DNA of 64,000 bases from Paucibacter aquatile (lineage in GTDB: Bacteria; Pseudomonadota; Gammaproteobacteria; Burkholderiales; Burkholderiaceae_C), in contig NZ_POSP01000003.1 of the NCBI RefSeq assembly GCF_002885975.1, positions 1,054,001 through 1,118,000 on the forward strand, given 5' to 3'. Below are positions 1 through 10,323 of the stretch, piece after piece. The first letter of the stretch is position 1; the number at the start of each line of letters is the position of its first letter. The translations under genes and the position numbers were made by a program. The notes beneath the pieces are model-generated. The model ran no database searches, was not told where the DNA came from, and saw only the letters and a program-made list of their open reading frames with translations.

Positions 1-591
1 GCCAACCTCGCGCCCCTACCTGCGGCGCTGGCAGCCTCCGGAAACGGCGGCGCCGCCCATGGCCCGGCCGGAGTCACCACATCCACCTCCAGCGACCCCG
101 TCAGCCGATTTCTGCAAGAACGCGGCCTGCTGGCGCAAGCTGAGTCCAGCAGCCTGCTGAACCAGGTGCGCGACACCGCCTCCGGCCTGGTGCTCTCGGC
201 CATGAACTTCCTGGGTGTGCGCTACACGCGCGGCGGCAAGTCGGTCGAAAGCGGCTTTGACTGCAGCGGCTTCACCCGCCACATCTTCGAGCTCAGCGTG
301 GGCATGGTGCTGCCGCACCGCGCCGACGAACAGGCACGCCTGGCCAGCCTGCTGCCCATCAACAAGACCGAACTCAAGCCCGGCGATCTGGTGTTCTTCA
401 ACACCATGCGCCGCACCTTCTCGCATGTGGGCATCTACGTCGGCGAGGGCAAGTTCATCCACTCGCCCCGCGTCGGCGGTGCCGTGCGGGTGGAGGACAT
501 GCGCGAGGCCTACTGGGCCAAGCGCTTCACCGGGGCACGCCGCGCCGACCTGAACGCGGCGGCAGCCAACAACAACGCGCCGGCCAAGTAA
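1..591 (+). CDS. NlpC/P60 family cell-wall peptidase, 5' end missing
   Basis: Only the C-terminal 196 residues are in the window; the frame is open to base 1, so start and signal peptide lie upstream. The NlpC/P60 (peptidase C40) domain fills roughly visible residues 60-180. The catalytic Cys is at visible residue 88 in FDCSGF and the catalytic His at 142 in FSHVGIY. Family members cut the D-Glu to diaminopimelate bond of peptidoglycan stem peptides, usually in the periplasm or as outer-membrane lipoproteins. The first ~40 visible residues are Gly/Ala/Ser/Thr-rich and look like a linker. A GTG at 166 lies inside the domain and is not a likely start. The gene converges on the next one; I see no clear terminator between them. 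Confidence 0.85.
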   Translation, partial: ANLAPLPAALAASGNGGAAHGPAGVTTSTSSDPVSRFLQERGLLAQAESSSLLNQVRDTASGLVLSAMNFLGVRYTRGGKSVESGFDCSGFTRHIFELSVGMVLPHRADEQARLASLLPINKTELKPGDLVFFNTMRRTFSHVGIYVGEGKFIHSPRVGGAVRVEDMREAYWAKRFTGARRADLNAAAANNNAPAK

Positions 592-624
592 GCCGCCGGA
601 CGTTGGACGGTCTTCAGGCCGAAC

Positions 625-1131
625 TCAAGGCCGCAAGAACTCTTTCGCTGCCCAGGCCTGGGCCGAGGCTTCGCTCAGCTTGAAACCGGCGTCGACCTTG
701 ATCTGCGCGATCGTTTCTCCATCGTCGTTGCGCGCAGTCAGCGTGGCATAAGGGTTGTCTTCATCGGGAACGATGTCCAGCAAGACCTGGATGCGGCCCT
801 GCTCGGTGTCGATCTTCAAGCTTTTGTGCAGGCGGGCGTGGAGCTGCTGCTCATGCCGACGCAGCACCTCGGAGGCGGTTTTCACCAAGGTGTGAAAGGC
901 CGGCGCCGACAAGGGCTTGGGGTTCTTCTTGTCGCGACCCATGGTCCAGGGGCCGACCAAGGCGGGTTCGGCCTCGCCCGCCAGGGTCATGGCCACAGCC
1001 CAGCCCTCGTCGTCTTCGTTCTTGATGACCTCGGCCGTCCAGCGCTCATCGCGCCAGAGCAGATCGCTCTGCACCCAGGTGTCTTCCTCGTTCAGCACCG
1101 CGTTCTGTGCGGCTTGCAAATGCGTGTTCAT
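625..1131 (-). CDS. conserved hypothetical protein
   Basis: A 168-residue soluble protein that I do not recognise. I chose the ATG at 1131; a GTG three codons upstream (1140) is the alternative. It is acidic, has no signal peptide or membrane segment, and mixes short strand-like segments with one helix (roughly residues 80-105). Codon use looks normal for the window and the antisense frames do not resemble a protein, so I accept it as real. It follows paaZ on the same strand after a 49-base gap, but nothing in the protein links it to phenylacetate metabolism. No function is assigned. Confidence 0.65.
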   Translation of the reverse strand: MNTHLQAAQNAVLNEEDTWVQSDLLWRDERWTAEVIKNEDDEGWAVAMTLAGEAEPALVGPWTMGRDKKNPKPLSAPAFHTLVKTASEVLRRHEQQLHARLHKSLKIDTEQGRIQVLLDIVPDEDNPYATLTARNDDGETIAQIKVDAGFKLSEASAQAWAAKEFLRP

Positions 1132-1180
1132 GGCCGGCACGGTATCACGGCGCCGGCCCGGGCCTGTCAGCAGAGGATGC

Positions 1181-3235
1181 TCAAGCCGGCTTCTTGGCCA
1201 CCAGGGTCAGGATGTCATAACTGGCCACCAGCTCGCCACGCTGGTTCATCACCTGCACATCCCAGGCCACGACGCCCTGCGGCGGCTGGTCGGGGCGATT
1301 GCCGCGGTCGATGCGGCGTTTGCATGTGAGGCGCGCCTGGATGGTGTCACCGATCGCCACCGGGTTCACAAAGCGCAGCGTGTCCAGGCCGTAATTGGCC
1401 AGCACCGGGCCGGGCGCCGGCGACACAAAGAGGCCGGCCGCGGCCGACAACACAAAGTAGCCGTGGGCGATGCGCTGACCGAACTGCGTGTCCTTGGCCG
1501 CCACTTCGTCGAAGTGCATGTAGAAGTAGTCACCCGAGACGCCGCCGAAATTGACGATGTCGGCCTCGCTGACGGTGCGGCGGTGGGTCAGCAGGGAATC
1601 GCCGACCTGGATCTCTTCGAAATACTTGCGGAAGGGATGGACGGCATCCTCCTGCACCCGGCCGCCGCGCTGGTACTCGCCGGTGATGGCGCTCAGCATG
1701 GTCGGGCTGCCCTGCACCGCGCAGCGCTGCAGGTAGTGCTTGACCGAGCGGATGCCGCCCAGCTCTTCGCCACCCCCAGCGCGGCCGGGGCCGCCATGCT
1801 TGAGCTGCGGCAGGGGCGAGCCGTGGCCCGTGGACTCCTTGGCGGCGTCTCGGTCCAGCACCAGCAGACGGCCGTGGAAGGCCGCGGCGTGATAGACCGC
1901 TTGCGCGGCAATCGCCGGCGTCTTGGTGACCACCGAGCCGACCAGGCTGCCGCGGCCCTTGGCGGCCAGGCTCAGGGCCTCGTCCAGTTCCTGGTACGGC
2001 ATCAAGGTGGACACCGGGCCGAAAGCTTCCAGGTTGTGAACTTGCTCGTTGGCGAAGGCATCGCGGCAGAGCAGCAAGGTCGGCGCAAAGAAAGCGCCCT
2101 CGCCCACACCTTCGCCCACCGGCGCAAAGCCGTCCTTGGCGCCGAAGACGATTTCATTGCCGGCGCTCAGCAAGGCCACGCGCTCGGCCACATCGGCCTG
2201 CTGGGCTTTGGAGGCCAGGGCGCCCATGCGCACGCCGTCGACGGCCGGGTCACCGACCTTGATCTTGGCCAGGCGCGCACGCAAGGCCTCGGCCACCGCA
2301 TCGATGTGGCGGGCGGGCACGATGGCGCGGCGGATGGCGGTGCATTTCTGGCCGGTCTTGGCCGTCATCTCGCGCGCCACCTCTTTCACGAAGAGCTCGA
2401 ACTCGGGGTCGCCCACCTCCACATCGGGCGCCAGGATGGCGCAGTTCAGACTGTCCGCTTCGCCGTTGAAGGGGATGGAGCGCGCAATCAGGTTCTTGTT
2501 GACGCGCAGCATGGCGGCGGTGTCGGCCGAGCCGGTGAAGGTGACCACATCGGTCTCCTCCAGGCGGTCCAGCAAGTCGCCCGAGCCGCCCACGATCAGC
2601 TGCAAGCTGCCGGCCGGCAGCAGGCCGCTTTCATGGATCAGGCGCACACAGGCCTCGGCCACGAAGGAGGTGGCGGTGGCCGGCTTGACGATGCAAGGCA
2701 TGCCCGCCAGGAAGCTGGGCGCGAACTTCTCCAGCATGCCCCACATGGGGAAGTTGAAGGCATTGATGTGCACCGCCACGCCACGTTTGGGCACCAGGAT
2801 GTGGGAGCCGATGAACTGCCCCTCCTTGCTCAGCGGAATGGCCGGGCCCTCGTGCATCACATTGCTGGAGGGCAGCTCACGTCGGCCGATGCTGGCGTAG
2901 GCAAACAAGGTGCCGATGCCGCCCTCGATATCGATCCAGTTGTCGCTGCGCGTGCCGCCAGTGTGGGCGGAAATGGCGTACAGCCCCTCCTTGCGCTCCA
3001 GCAGATAGGTCGCCAAGGCCTTGAGCCTGGCGGCGCGCTGCTGGAAATCCAGGGCCAGCAAGGCAGGCAGGGCCTGACCCCGGGCATAGCTCAGGCTCTC
3101 GGCAAAGTCGATCTCATCCGCATGAGTCAAGGCCACCGGCCGGCCGTTGACGGCGCTGTGCAGGGCTCGGGCCGCCTGGCTGCCGATCCAGCGGTTGGCA
3201 ATCAGGCTTTGAAGAATGGGAGGGGTGGCGCTCAT
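1181..3235 (-). CDS. paaZ: PaaZ, oxepin-CoA hydrolase / aldehyde dehydrogenase fusion
   Basis: A 684-residue protein, close to the ~681 of E. coli PaaZ, opening the oxepin-CoA ring and oxidising the resulting semialdehyde to 3-oxo-5,6-dehydrosuberyl-CoA. The N-terminal ~520 residues are an aldehyde dehydrogenase domain, with the catalytic Cys in TGQKCTAIRR. The C-terminal ~140 residues are a MaoC-like hydratase (hot-dog) domain with the D...H pair in SGDYFYMHFDE and a second His in IAHGYF. Both active sites look complete. The gene is the last of the minus-strand paa series and is separated from the binding-protein gene upstream by a strong terminator (3264-3285), leaving only ~30 bases for its own promoter. 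Confidence 0.93.
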   Translation of the reverse strand: MSATPPILQSLIANRWIGSQAARALHSAVNGRPVALTHADEIDFAESLSYARGQALPALLALDFQQRAARLKALATYLLERKEGLYAISAHTGGTRSDNWIDIEGGIGTLFAYASIGRRELPSSNVMHEGPAIPLSKEGQFIGSHILVPKRGVAVHINAFNFPMWGMLEKFAPSFLAGMPCIVKPATATSFVAEACVRLIHESGLLPAGSLQLIVGGSGDLLDRLEETDVVTFTGSADTAAMLRVNKNLIARSIPFNGEADSLNCAILAPDVEVGDPEFELFVKEVAREMTAKTGQKCTAIRRAIVPARHIDAVAEALRARLAKIKVGDPAVDGVRMGALASKAQQADVAERVALLSAGNEIVFGAKDGFAPVGEGVGEGAFFAPTLLLCRDAFANEQVHNLEAFGPVSTLMPYQELDEALSLAAKGRGSLVGSVVTKTPAIAAQAVYHAAAFHGRLLVLDRDAAKESTGHGSPLPQLKHGGPGRAGGGEELGGIRSVKHYLQRCAVQGSPTMLSAITGEYQRGGRVQEDAVHPFRKYFEEIQVGDSLLTHRRTVSEADIVNFGGVSGDYFYMHFDEVAAKDTQFGQRIAHGYFVLSAAAGLFVSPAPGPVLANYGLDTLRFVNPVAIGDTIQARLTCKRRIDRGNRPDQPPQGVVAWDVQVMNQRGELVASYDILTLVAKKPA

Positions 3236-3263
3236 GGCGGTGGTCTGTCTCTGAGTGGATTAC

Positions 3264-3285
3264 AAAAGGGGCCCGATCGGGCCCC
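3264..3285 (-). terminator. intrinsic terminator after the ABC binding-protein gene
   Basis: On the minus strand a perfect stem GGGGCCC / GGGCCCC with a GATC centre is followed directly by TTTTGT. It lies 44 bases past the stop of the binding-protein gene and about 30 bases before paaZ. The shape is classic for Rho-independent termination. Confidence 0.75.
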
Positions 3286-3328
3286 TGCTTGCTAAGGGTT
3301 CCGTGTGAACCCGGCGTCAGGGCTGGTG

Positions 3329-4507
3329 TCAGGGCTGGTAGAGCCAGGCGCCCTTTTCGATCTTCACCATCACGCGGGCACGCTGATCCAGGCCCAGGTG
3401 ATCGGTCGGCGACATATTGAACACGCCGTGGGCGCCGGGCAGTTCTTTCACGCCCTCCAGCGCATCGCGCAGCGCGGCGCGGAAGGCCGGCGTACCGGGC
3501 TGCGCCTTCTTCAGCGCCACCGGCAGGGCCGCCTGCAGCAGCAGGCCGGCATCCCAGGCATGGCCGCCGAAGGTCGAGACCGTGCCCTTACCAAAGGCCG
3601 CTTCGTACTTAGCGACGTAGTCGAGCGCGCTCTTCTTGACCGGATGATCGGCCGGCAGCTGGCTGGCCACCAGCACGCCGCCGCTGGGCAGGAAGGTGCC
3701 TTCCACATCCTTGCCGCCGACGCGCAAAAAGTCGTTGTTGGCCACACCGTGGGTTTGGTAGTACTTGCCGGCGTAGCCGCGCTCACGCAGTGACTTCTGC
3801 GGCAGCACGGCCGGCGTGCCCGAGCCCGCGATCAGCACCGCATCGGGCTTGGCCGCCACCAGCTTGAGCACCTGGCCCGTGACCGAGGTGTCCGTGCGGT
3901 TGTAGCGCTCAGACGCCACCAGCTTCAGGCCCTTGAGCTCGGCGATCTTGCTGAACTCCTGGAACCAGCCCTCGCCATAAGCATCGGCAAAGCCGATGAA
4001 GCCCACGGTCTTCACACCCGCCGAGGCCATGTGCTGGGCGATGGCCAGGGCCATCATGATGTCGTTCTGCGGGGTCTTGAAAACCCAGCGCTTCTTGGTG
4101 TCCACCGGGTCGACGATGCGGTTGGAAGCCGCCATGGAAATCATGGGCGTGGCGCCCTCAACCACGGCATCGATCATGGCCAGGGAATTGGGGCTGGTGG
4201 TCGAGCCGATCACCACATCGACCTTGTGCTCGGTGATCAGCTTGCGCGTGTTGGCCACGGCCGAGGTGGTGTCAGAGGCATCGTCGAGCACGATGTAATT
4301 GACCTTCTGGCCGGCGATGCTGGTCGGCATCAGGCTCAAGGTGTTCTTCTCCGGGATGCCCAGGGAAGCTGCCGGCCCGGTGGCCGAGACGGTGACGCCG
4401 ACATGGATGTCGGCCAGGGCTTGGGCGCACAGCAAGAGTCCAGCGGCCAGGCTCAGCCAGGTCTTGCGGTGTGACGACGATGGGTGCTTCAGCGAAGTGG
4501 CATTCAT
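3329..4507 (-). CDS. branched-chain-amino-acid-type ABC transporter substrate-binding protein
   Basis: A 392-residue periplasmic binding protein of the LivK/Peripla_BP_6 type. I chose the ATG at 4507 because AGGAG lies ahead of it and a good signal peptide follows: basic residues, a hydrophobic stretch and cleavage after AQALA. The mature protein has the two-lobed fold signature, including VVIGSTTSPNSLAM and GFIGFADAYGEGW. No permease or ATPase genes are beside it. It sits between paaR and paaZ on the same strand, so uptake of phenylacetate or another aromatic acid is a reasonable inference, but the ligand cannot be read from sequence. Confidence 0.85.
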   Translation of the reverse strand: MNATSLKHPSSSHRKTWLSLAAGLLLCAQALADIHVGVTVSATGPAASLGIPEKNTLSLMPTSIAGQKVNYIVLDDASDTTSAVANTRKLITEHKVDVVIGSTTSPNSLAMIDAVVEGATPMISMAASNRIVDPVDTKKRWVFKTPQNDIMMALAIAQHMASAGVKTVGFIGFADAYGEGWFQEFSKIAELKGLKLVASERYNRTDTSVTGQVLKLVAAKPDAVLIAGSGTPAVLPQKSLRERGYAGKYYQTHGVANNDFLRVGGKDVEGTFLPSGGVLVASQLPADHPVKKSALDYVAKYEAAFGKGTVSTFGGHAWDAGLLLQAALPVALKKAQPGTPAFRAALRDALEGVKELPGAHGVFNMSPTDHLGLDQRARVMVKIEKGAWLYQP

Positions 4508-4587
4508 GCTCGTTCTGTCTCCTGTGTGTTGTCCGTGAAAAAAGGCGTGCCTAGGCAAGCCAGCCATGGTCCGCCGCCAAGCCTTCA

Positions 4588-5211
4588 TCAAACTTGCAAG
4601 GCCTGCGCCCCAGGCTCGGCTTGCACCGCGCCCAGTCCGCCAAAGAACAGATCGGCCACCATGGGGGCCACCGCGTCATAGGTCAGCTCGCCATCGGGCT
4701 TGAGCCAGGTGAAGGTCCAGTTGATCATGCCAAAGAGCAGCATGGTCAGCGGTTTGTGCAGCCTGGCTCCCTGCAGCTCGGGCCGCACGGCCGCCACACT
4801 GTCGGCAAAGGCCGCGACCACACGACGCTCGATCGCCGTCAGGCGCAGGCGATCGGCTTCGTCCAGGAACTTCACATCCTCGGTCAGCACCCGGTGCTCG
4901 TTCTGCGCCTGGCCATAGGCCTGCACAAAGCGGGCGATCAGGGCACGCAGGCGCGCCTCGGGGGCCTGGTCTTGCGCCAGCACCTCTTGCACCAAGGCCT
5001 CCAGATCCTGGACATGGCTCTCGCAGATCTGCACCAGCAGTTCGTGCTTGTCGCGCACATAGTGGTACAGCGTGGGCTTGCTCACGGCGCAGGCTTCGGC
5101 CACGGCATTCATCGAAGTGCCCGGGTAGCCTTGATGCGCGAACAATCGCGCGGCCTCGCGAAGGATCTGCTCGCGCTGGTTCTCGAAACCCGGAGCGCGT
5201 CCGCGGGCCAT
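4588..5211 (-). CDS. paaR: TetR family regulator, probable PaaR
   Basis: A 207-residue TetR/AcrR protein. The N-terminal helix-turn-helix covers residues ~15-60 and includes TSMNAVAEACAVSKPTLYHY; the rest is the helical ligand-binding and dimer domain. TetR-type PaaR proteins of betaproteobacteria repress paa genes and are released by phenylacetyl-CoA. The gene follows paaE by 39 bases on the same strand, so it is probably co-transcribed and self-controlled. The best operator candidate is the palindrome at 11703-11716, upstream of paaG. Assignment as PaaR rests on family and position. Confidence 0.82.
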   Translation of the reverse strand: MARGRAPGFENQREQILREAARLFAHQGYPGTSMNAVAEACAVSKPTLYHYVRDKHELLVQICESHVQDLEALVQEVLAQDQAPEARLRALIARFVQAYGQAQNEHRVLTEDVKFLDEADRLRLTAIERRVVAAFADSVAAVRPELQGARLHKPLTMLLFGMINWTFTWLKPDGELTYDAVAPMVADLFFGGLGAVQAEPGAQALQV

Positions 5212-5250
5212 CAGCTTGCGTCCATCGGTGAACGGGAGCGCGACATCGGT

Positions 5251-6330
5251 TCAGCGTTCATCAAAAGAAATCACCACGCGGGGCGTCAATGCATGGGCCT
5301 GGCAGCTCAAGATGAAACCGGCAGCGATCTCATGCTTGTCGAGCGCGAAGTTCTTGTCCATGCGCACCTCACCCTCCAGCAGCTTGCAGCGGCAGGTCGA
5401 GCAGACACCGCTCTTGCAGGAAAAGGGCACATCCATGCCTGCACGCGCGGCGGCGTCCAGCAGGCTGGCATCGCTCTTGGAAAACTCAATCTCGCGGCTG
5501 AGGCCGTCGCGAATCACCGTCACGCGAGCGTTGTCGGCATCGCCGGCCAGGCTTTGGTGGGGCGCCGGCTGGCCGGCCTGCATCTCGGGCGTGCCGAAGC
5601 GCTCGACATGGATGCGCGACTCGTCCACGCCGGAGGCGCGCAAGGTGGCCTCGGCCGCCTCGTTCATCTCGAACGGCCCGCAGATGTAGGCTTGGTCGAT
5701 GCTGGACGGTGGCAGCACCGTGGCCAGGAACACCGCCAGCTTGCCCGCATCGATGCGCCCCGCTTGCAGCGGCGCATCGACCTGCTCGCGCGAGAACACC
5801 GGGTGCAGAGACAGCCGCGTCATATAGCGGTTCTTCAGGTCCTCGATCTCCTCCTTGAACATGGTGGAGGCCTGGGCCCGGTTGCCGTAGATCAGGGTGA
5901 AGCGGGCCTCTGGGTCGCGCGCCAGCACCGTCTTCATGATGGACAGGATGGGCGTGATGCCCGAGCCAGCCGCGATACCGACATGATGCTCGCCGCGCCC
6001 GGCCAGAGCCTGGGCGCCGAAACGGCCCTGAGGCGGATAGCTCTCAATCACCGCGCCGGCCTTGAGTTCGCCGTGCACCCAGGTCGAGAAGGCGCCGCCT
6101 TCCACTCGGCGCACACCCACGCGCAGCTCGCCGTCATCGGCGCCGGCGCAGATGGAATAGGAGCGGCGCAGGTCCTGGCCCTTCACCTCATGGCGGAGGG
6201 TCAGGTATTGACCGGGCACGAACTGGAAATCAGCTTGCAGGCTGGCGGGCACCTCGAAGCTGAGGATCACGGCGTCGTCAGTGTCGGGTGTGACCGAACT
6301 GACCTTGAGGGGATGGAAATGCAGACTCAT
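5251..6330 (-). CDS. paaE: PaaE, reductase subunit of phenylacetyl-CoA 1,2-epoxidase
   Basis: A 359-residue flavin/iron-sulfur reductase that passes electrons from NAD(P)H to the di-iron oxygenase PaaA. The order is an FAD-binding domain (1-105, motif RRSYS at 55-59), an NAD-binding domain (to ~240, with GIAAGSGITP and the YICGP motif) and a C-terminal plant-type [2Fe-2S] ferredoxin domain (~265-359). The cluster ligands are seen in CKSGVCSTC and a later Cys in ILSCQAH. Length matches the family. It is the last epoxidase gene, 24 bases after paaD. Confidence 0.95.
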   Translation of the reverse strand: MSLHFHPLKVSSVTPDTDDAVILSFEVPASLQADFQFVPGQYLTLRHEVKGQDLRRSYSICAGADDGELRVGVRRVEGGAFSTWVHGELKAGAVIESYPPQGRFGAQALAGRGEHHVGIAAGSGITPILSIMKTVLARDPEARFTLIYGNRAQASTMFKEEIEDLKNRYMTRLSLHPVFSREQVDAPLQAGRIDAGKLAVFLATVLPPSSIDQAYICGPFEMNEAAEATLRASGVDESRIHVERFGTPEMQAGQPAPHQSLAGDADNARVTVIRDGLSREIEFSKSDASLLDAAARAGMDVPFSCKSGVCSTCRCKLLEGEVRMDKNFALDKHEIAAGFILSCQAHALTPRVVISFDER

Positions 6331-6354
6331 CGCTGGGATCCGTCTTCTTTGAAT

Positions 6355-6882
6355 TCAGATGGGTTTGAAATGCTCAAACGGCTCGCGGCAGCTCAAGCAG
6401 CGGTACAGGGCCTTGCAGGCGGTGGAGCCAAATGCAGACAGCTTCTCGGTCTGCAGGCTGCCGCAGCGCGGGCAGGCCAGCTGGCTCAGCGAGGCGCGGT
6501 GCACCAGGCGGATCGGCTGCTCGGCGCCCGACGCCACCGGCCCGGGCGGTGCAATACCGTAGGCGCGCAGCTTCTCGCGGCCCTCGGCCGTGATCCAGTC
6601 GGTGGTCCAGGCCGGCGCGCGCTGCAGGGTCACCTGCACCGAGCCAAAAGCAGACAAGGCCGTGCGCACATCGTCCTGGATCAGCTCGGTCGCCGGGCAG
6701 CCGCTGTAGGTGGGCGTCAGCACCACCTCCAGGCCCTCGACCCCGTCCTCACGCAGGCGCAGATCGCGCACGATGCCGAGCTCGCAGAGCGAGATCACCG
6801 GCACCTCGGGGTCGGGAATCTGGCGCAGCACCTCCCAGGCGGCTTCCAGCCGACCGCAGGCGCTGCTGGATGGCAGACTCAT
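6355..6882 (-). CDS. paaD: PaaD, accessory subunit of phenylacetyl-CoA epoxidase
   Basis: A 175-residue protein. The first ~100 residues are a MIP18/DUF59-type domain (PDPEVPVISLCELGIVRD region, plus TPTYSGCPATEL). The C-terminus has paired Cys motifs, CPRCGS and CLSC, that likely hold zinc or an Fe-S centre. PaaD is needed for epoxidase activity, probably for metal-cluster assembly. I set the start at ATG 6882, which forms TAATG with the paaC stop; a GTG/ATG two codons further upstream is possible. The one-base overlap points to translational coupling. Confidence 0.92.
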   Translation of the reverse strand: MSLPSSSACGRLEAAWEVLRQIPDPEVPVISLCELGIVRDLRLREDGVEGLEVVLTPTYSGCPATELIQDDVRTALSAFGSVQVTLQRAPAWTTDWITAEGREKLRAYGIAPPGPVASGAEQPIRLVHRASLSQLACPRCGSLQTEKLSAFGSTACKALYRCLSCREPFEHFKPI

Positions 6883-7658
6883 TACCACTTGCCCCCGGGG
6901 TAGGCGCGCTGCAGGTACTGCATCTCGGCCAGCAGATGGCCCATGTGCTCACTGTGCACGCCACGGCGGCCGGCGGACACGTAGGCGCTGGGCTTGGGAT
7001 GGGCCAGGGTGGCGTCGGCCAGCACCTCGTCCATCTGCGCCTGCCAGTCGGCGCGCAGCTCCGACCAGGCCGGGCCCAGGCCCTGGGCCACCGCCGCGGC
7101 GTCCACCGCATCGGCGTCGAAGAGCTCGTTGAACAAAGGCCAGAGCTGGGCCAGGGCCTCGCGCATGCGGGCGGCGGATTCGTCCGTGCCATCACCCAGG
7201 CGCACAACCCAGTCGGCGGCATGCTGCTGGTGGTAACGCGATTCCTTGACGGCCTTGGCGGCAATCGCCGCCACCTCGGCATCGCTGCTAGAAGCCAGGC
7301 GGCCCCAGAGCAGCTGCAGCCAGGTGGCGACGGCGAAGTTGCGCACCTGGGTGAAGGCGAAATCGCCGCGCGGCAGCTCCATCAGCACCGGATTCAGGTA
7401 CTGGCGCTCGTCACGCAAAAAGGCGAGCTGGTCTTCGTCATGGCCCTGCCCGTCCAGGTGCGCGGCATGGGTCAGCAGCGCGCGCGCCTGGCCGATCAGG
7501 TCCAGGGCCATATTGGCCAGGGCCAGGTCTTCCTCGAGGATGGGGCCATGGCCGCACCACTCGCCCAGGCGCTGACCCAGGATCAGGCAGCTGTCGGCGA
7601 TGCGCAGCAGGTACTGCACTTGCGGGCTGGCGCCCACTTGAATCGATGCTTGGCTCAT
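6882..7658 (-). CDS. paaC: PaaC, structural subunit of phenylacetyl-CoA epoxidase
   Basis: A 258-residue all-helical ferritin-like protein. It matches PaaC along its length (YLLRIADSCLILGQRLGEWCGHGP near the start, GGRGVHSEHMGHLLAEMQYLQR-like end). PaaC pairs with PaaA as the inactive structural subunit of the epoxidase core. The ATG at 7658 is chosen because it gives the usual PaaC N-terminus; the open frame runs 10 codons further up into paaB. It follows paaB by 10 bases and overlaps paaD by one base. Confidence 0.94.
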   Translation of the reverse strand: MSQASIQVGASPQVQYLLRIADSCLILGQRLGEWCGHGPILEEDLALANMALDLIGQARALLTHAAHLDGQGHDEDQLAFLRDERQYLNPVLMELPRGDFAFTQVRNFAVATWLQLLWGRLASSSDAEVAAIAAKAVKESRYHQQHAADWVVRLGDGTDESAARMREALAQLWPLFNELFDADAVDAAAVAQGLGPAWSELRADWQAQMDEVLADATLAHPKPSAYVSAGRRGVHSEHMGHLLAEMQYLQRAYPGGKW

Positions 7659-7668
7659 ACCGGCTGGT

Positions 7669-7962
7669 TTACATGTGGTTGATGGCATCGGGCAGCTGAT
7701 AGAAGGTCGGGTGGCGGTACACCTTGTCTTCTGCCGGGTCGAAGTACATGCCCTTCTCGCCCGGGTCCGAGGCGACGATTTGGTTGGACAGCACCACCCA
7801 GATGCTGCAGCCTTCCTGGCGCCGGGTGTAGACCTCGCGGGCCATCTGCACGGCCATCTTGGCGTCGGGTGCGTGCAGGCTGCCGCAGTGCTTGTGGTCC
7901 AGGCCAGCCTTGCTGCGCACGAAGACCTCCCACAGAGGCCATTCCTTGTCGATCGAACTCAT
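7669..7962 (-). CDS. paaB: PaaB, small subunit of phenylacetyl-CoA epoxidase
   Basis: A 97-residue protein matching PaaB at both ends (KEWPLWEVFVRSKAGLDHKH and VYRHPTFYQLPD). PaaB bridges PaaAC dimers in the epoxidase complex and has no catalytic centre. Its start overlaps the paaA stop by four bases (ATGA), so the two are translationally coupled. Length is typical. Confidence 0.95.
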   Translation of the reverse strand: MSSIDKEWPLWEVFVRSKAGLDHKHCGSLHAPDAKMAVQMAREVYTRRQEGCSIWVVLSNQIVASDPGEKGMYFDPAEDKVYRHPTFYQLPDAINHM

Positions 7963-8960
7963 GCGGCTTGCTCCTTGTTCATCTGTTTGCGGGCGTGGGC
8001 CAGTGCCGCCTCGCGCACCCAGGCGCCTTCGTCCCAGGCCTTGACGCGGGTGGCCAGGCGTTCGCGGTTGCAGGGGCCGTCGCCGCCGACCACGCGCCAG
8101 AACTCGGCCCAGTCGATGGCGCCGAAGTCATGCTCACCGCGTTCTTCATTCCATTTGAGATCGGGGTCCGGCAGCGTGATGCCCAGAATCTGCGCCTGGG
8201 GCACGGTGGCGTCGACAAACTTCTGGCGCAGTTGGTCGTTGCTGATGCGCTTGATGCCCCAGCGCATGGACTGCTCGGAGTTGGGCGAATCCTTGTCGGC
8301 CGGGCCGAACATCATCAGAGACGGCCACCACCAGCGGTTGACCGCGTCCTGCACCATGGCTTTTTGCGCGGCCGTGCCTTCCTGCATCATCACCAGCAGG
8401 GACTCATAGCCCTGGCGCTGGTGGAAGCTCTCCTCGCGACAGACGCGGATCATGGCGCGGGCGTACGGCGCATACGAGCAGCGGCACAGCGGCACCTGGT
8501 TCATGATGGCCGCACCGTCGACCAGCCAGCCGACCACGCCGATATCGGCCCAGGTCAGGGTCGGGTAGTTGAAGATGGAGCTGTACTTGGCGCGGCCACT
8601 GTGCAGCGCATCGAGCATCTGATCACGGCTAGTGCCCAGGGTCTCGGCGGCCGAGTAGAGGTAGAGGCCATGGCCGCCTTCGTCCTGCACCTTGGCCAGC
8701 AGGATGGCCTTGCGCTTGAGCGTGGGCGCGCGGCTGATCCAGTTGCCCTCGGGCAGCATGCCGACGATCTCGGAATGCGCATGCTGGCTGATCTGGCGCA
8801 CCAAGGTCTTGCGGTAATGCTCGGGCATCCAGTCCTTGGCTTCGATGAAATCGCCTGCATCGATGCGGGCCTCGAATGCGGCTTCTCGGGCCGCGTCCTC
8901 GGCGCTCTTGGCCTTGGTGGCCACATCCTGTGGGCCGACGCTCATGGCTTGGGTGTACAT
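7959..8960 (-). CDS. paaA: PaaA, catalytic subunit of phenylacetyl-CoA epoxidase
   Basis: A 333-residue di-iron oxygenase subunit that epoxidises the aromatic ring of phenylacetyl-CoA. Iron-ligand motifs are visible in KVQDEGGHGLYLY (E..H) and CREESFHQRQG (E..H). I chose ATG 8960 because AGGAGC precedes it at good distance; the open frame extends 19 codons further but into the paaK-paaA gap. It lies 37 bases after paaK and overlaps paaB by four bases. All five epoxidase subunits are present in the order A-B-C-D-E. Confidence 0.96.
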   Translation of the reverse strand: MYTQAMSVGPQDVATKAKSAEDAAREAAFEARIDAGDFIEAKDWMPEHYRKTLVRQISQHAHSEIVGMLPEGNWISRAPTLKRKAILLAKVQDEGGHGLYLYSAAETLGTSRDQMLDALHSGRAKYSSIFNYPTLTWADIGVVGWLVDGAAIMNQVPLCRCSYAPYARAMIRVCREESFHQRQGYESLLVMMQEGTAAQKAMVQDAVNRWWWPSLMMFGPADKDSPNSEQSMRWGIKRISNDQLRQKFVDATVPQAQILGITLPDPDLKWNEERGEHDFGAIDWAEFWRVVGGDGPCNRERLATRVKAWDEGAWVREAALAHARKQMNKEQAA

Positions 8961-8997
8961 CTGCTTTGCTCCTGAAAGAGGCCGCCGCGGGGCTGAA

Positions 8998-10319
<1,322 letters not shown>

Positions 10320-10323
<4 letters not shown>

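Noticed and set aside
917..3295. 792-codon plus-strand frame opposite paaZ
   Set aside because: It is low-complexity Gly/Ala/Arg/His sequence with no domain and mirrors paaZ codons; a GC-rich antisense shadow.
4594..6903. 769-codon plus-strand frame opposite paaR-paaE-paaD
   Set aside because: It runs across three well-supported minus-strand genes and has no recognisable protein features.
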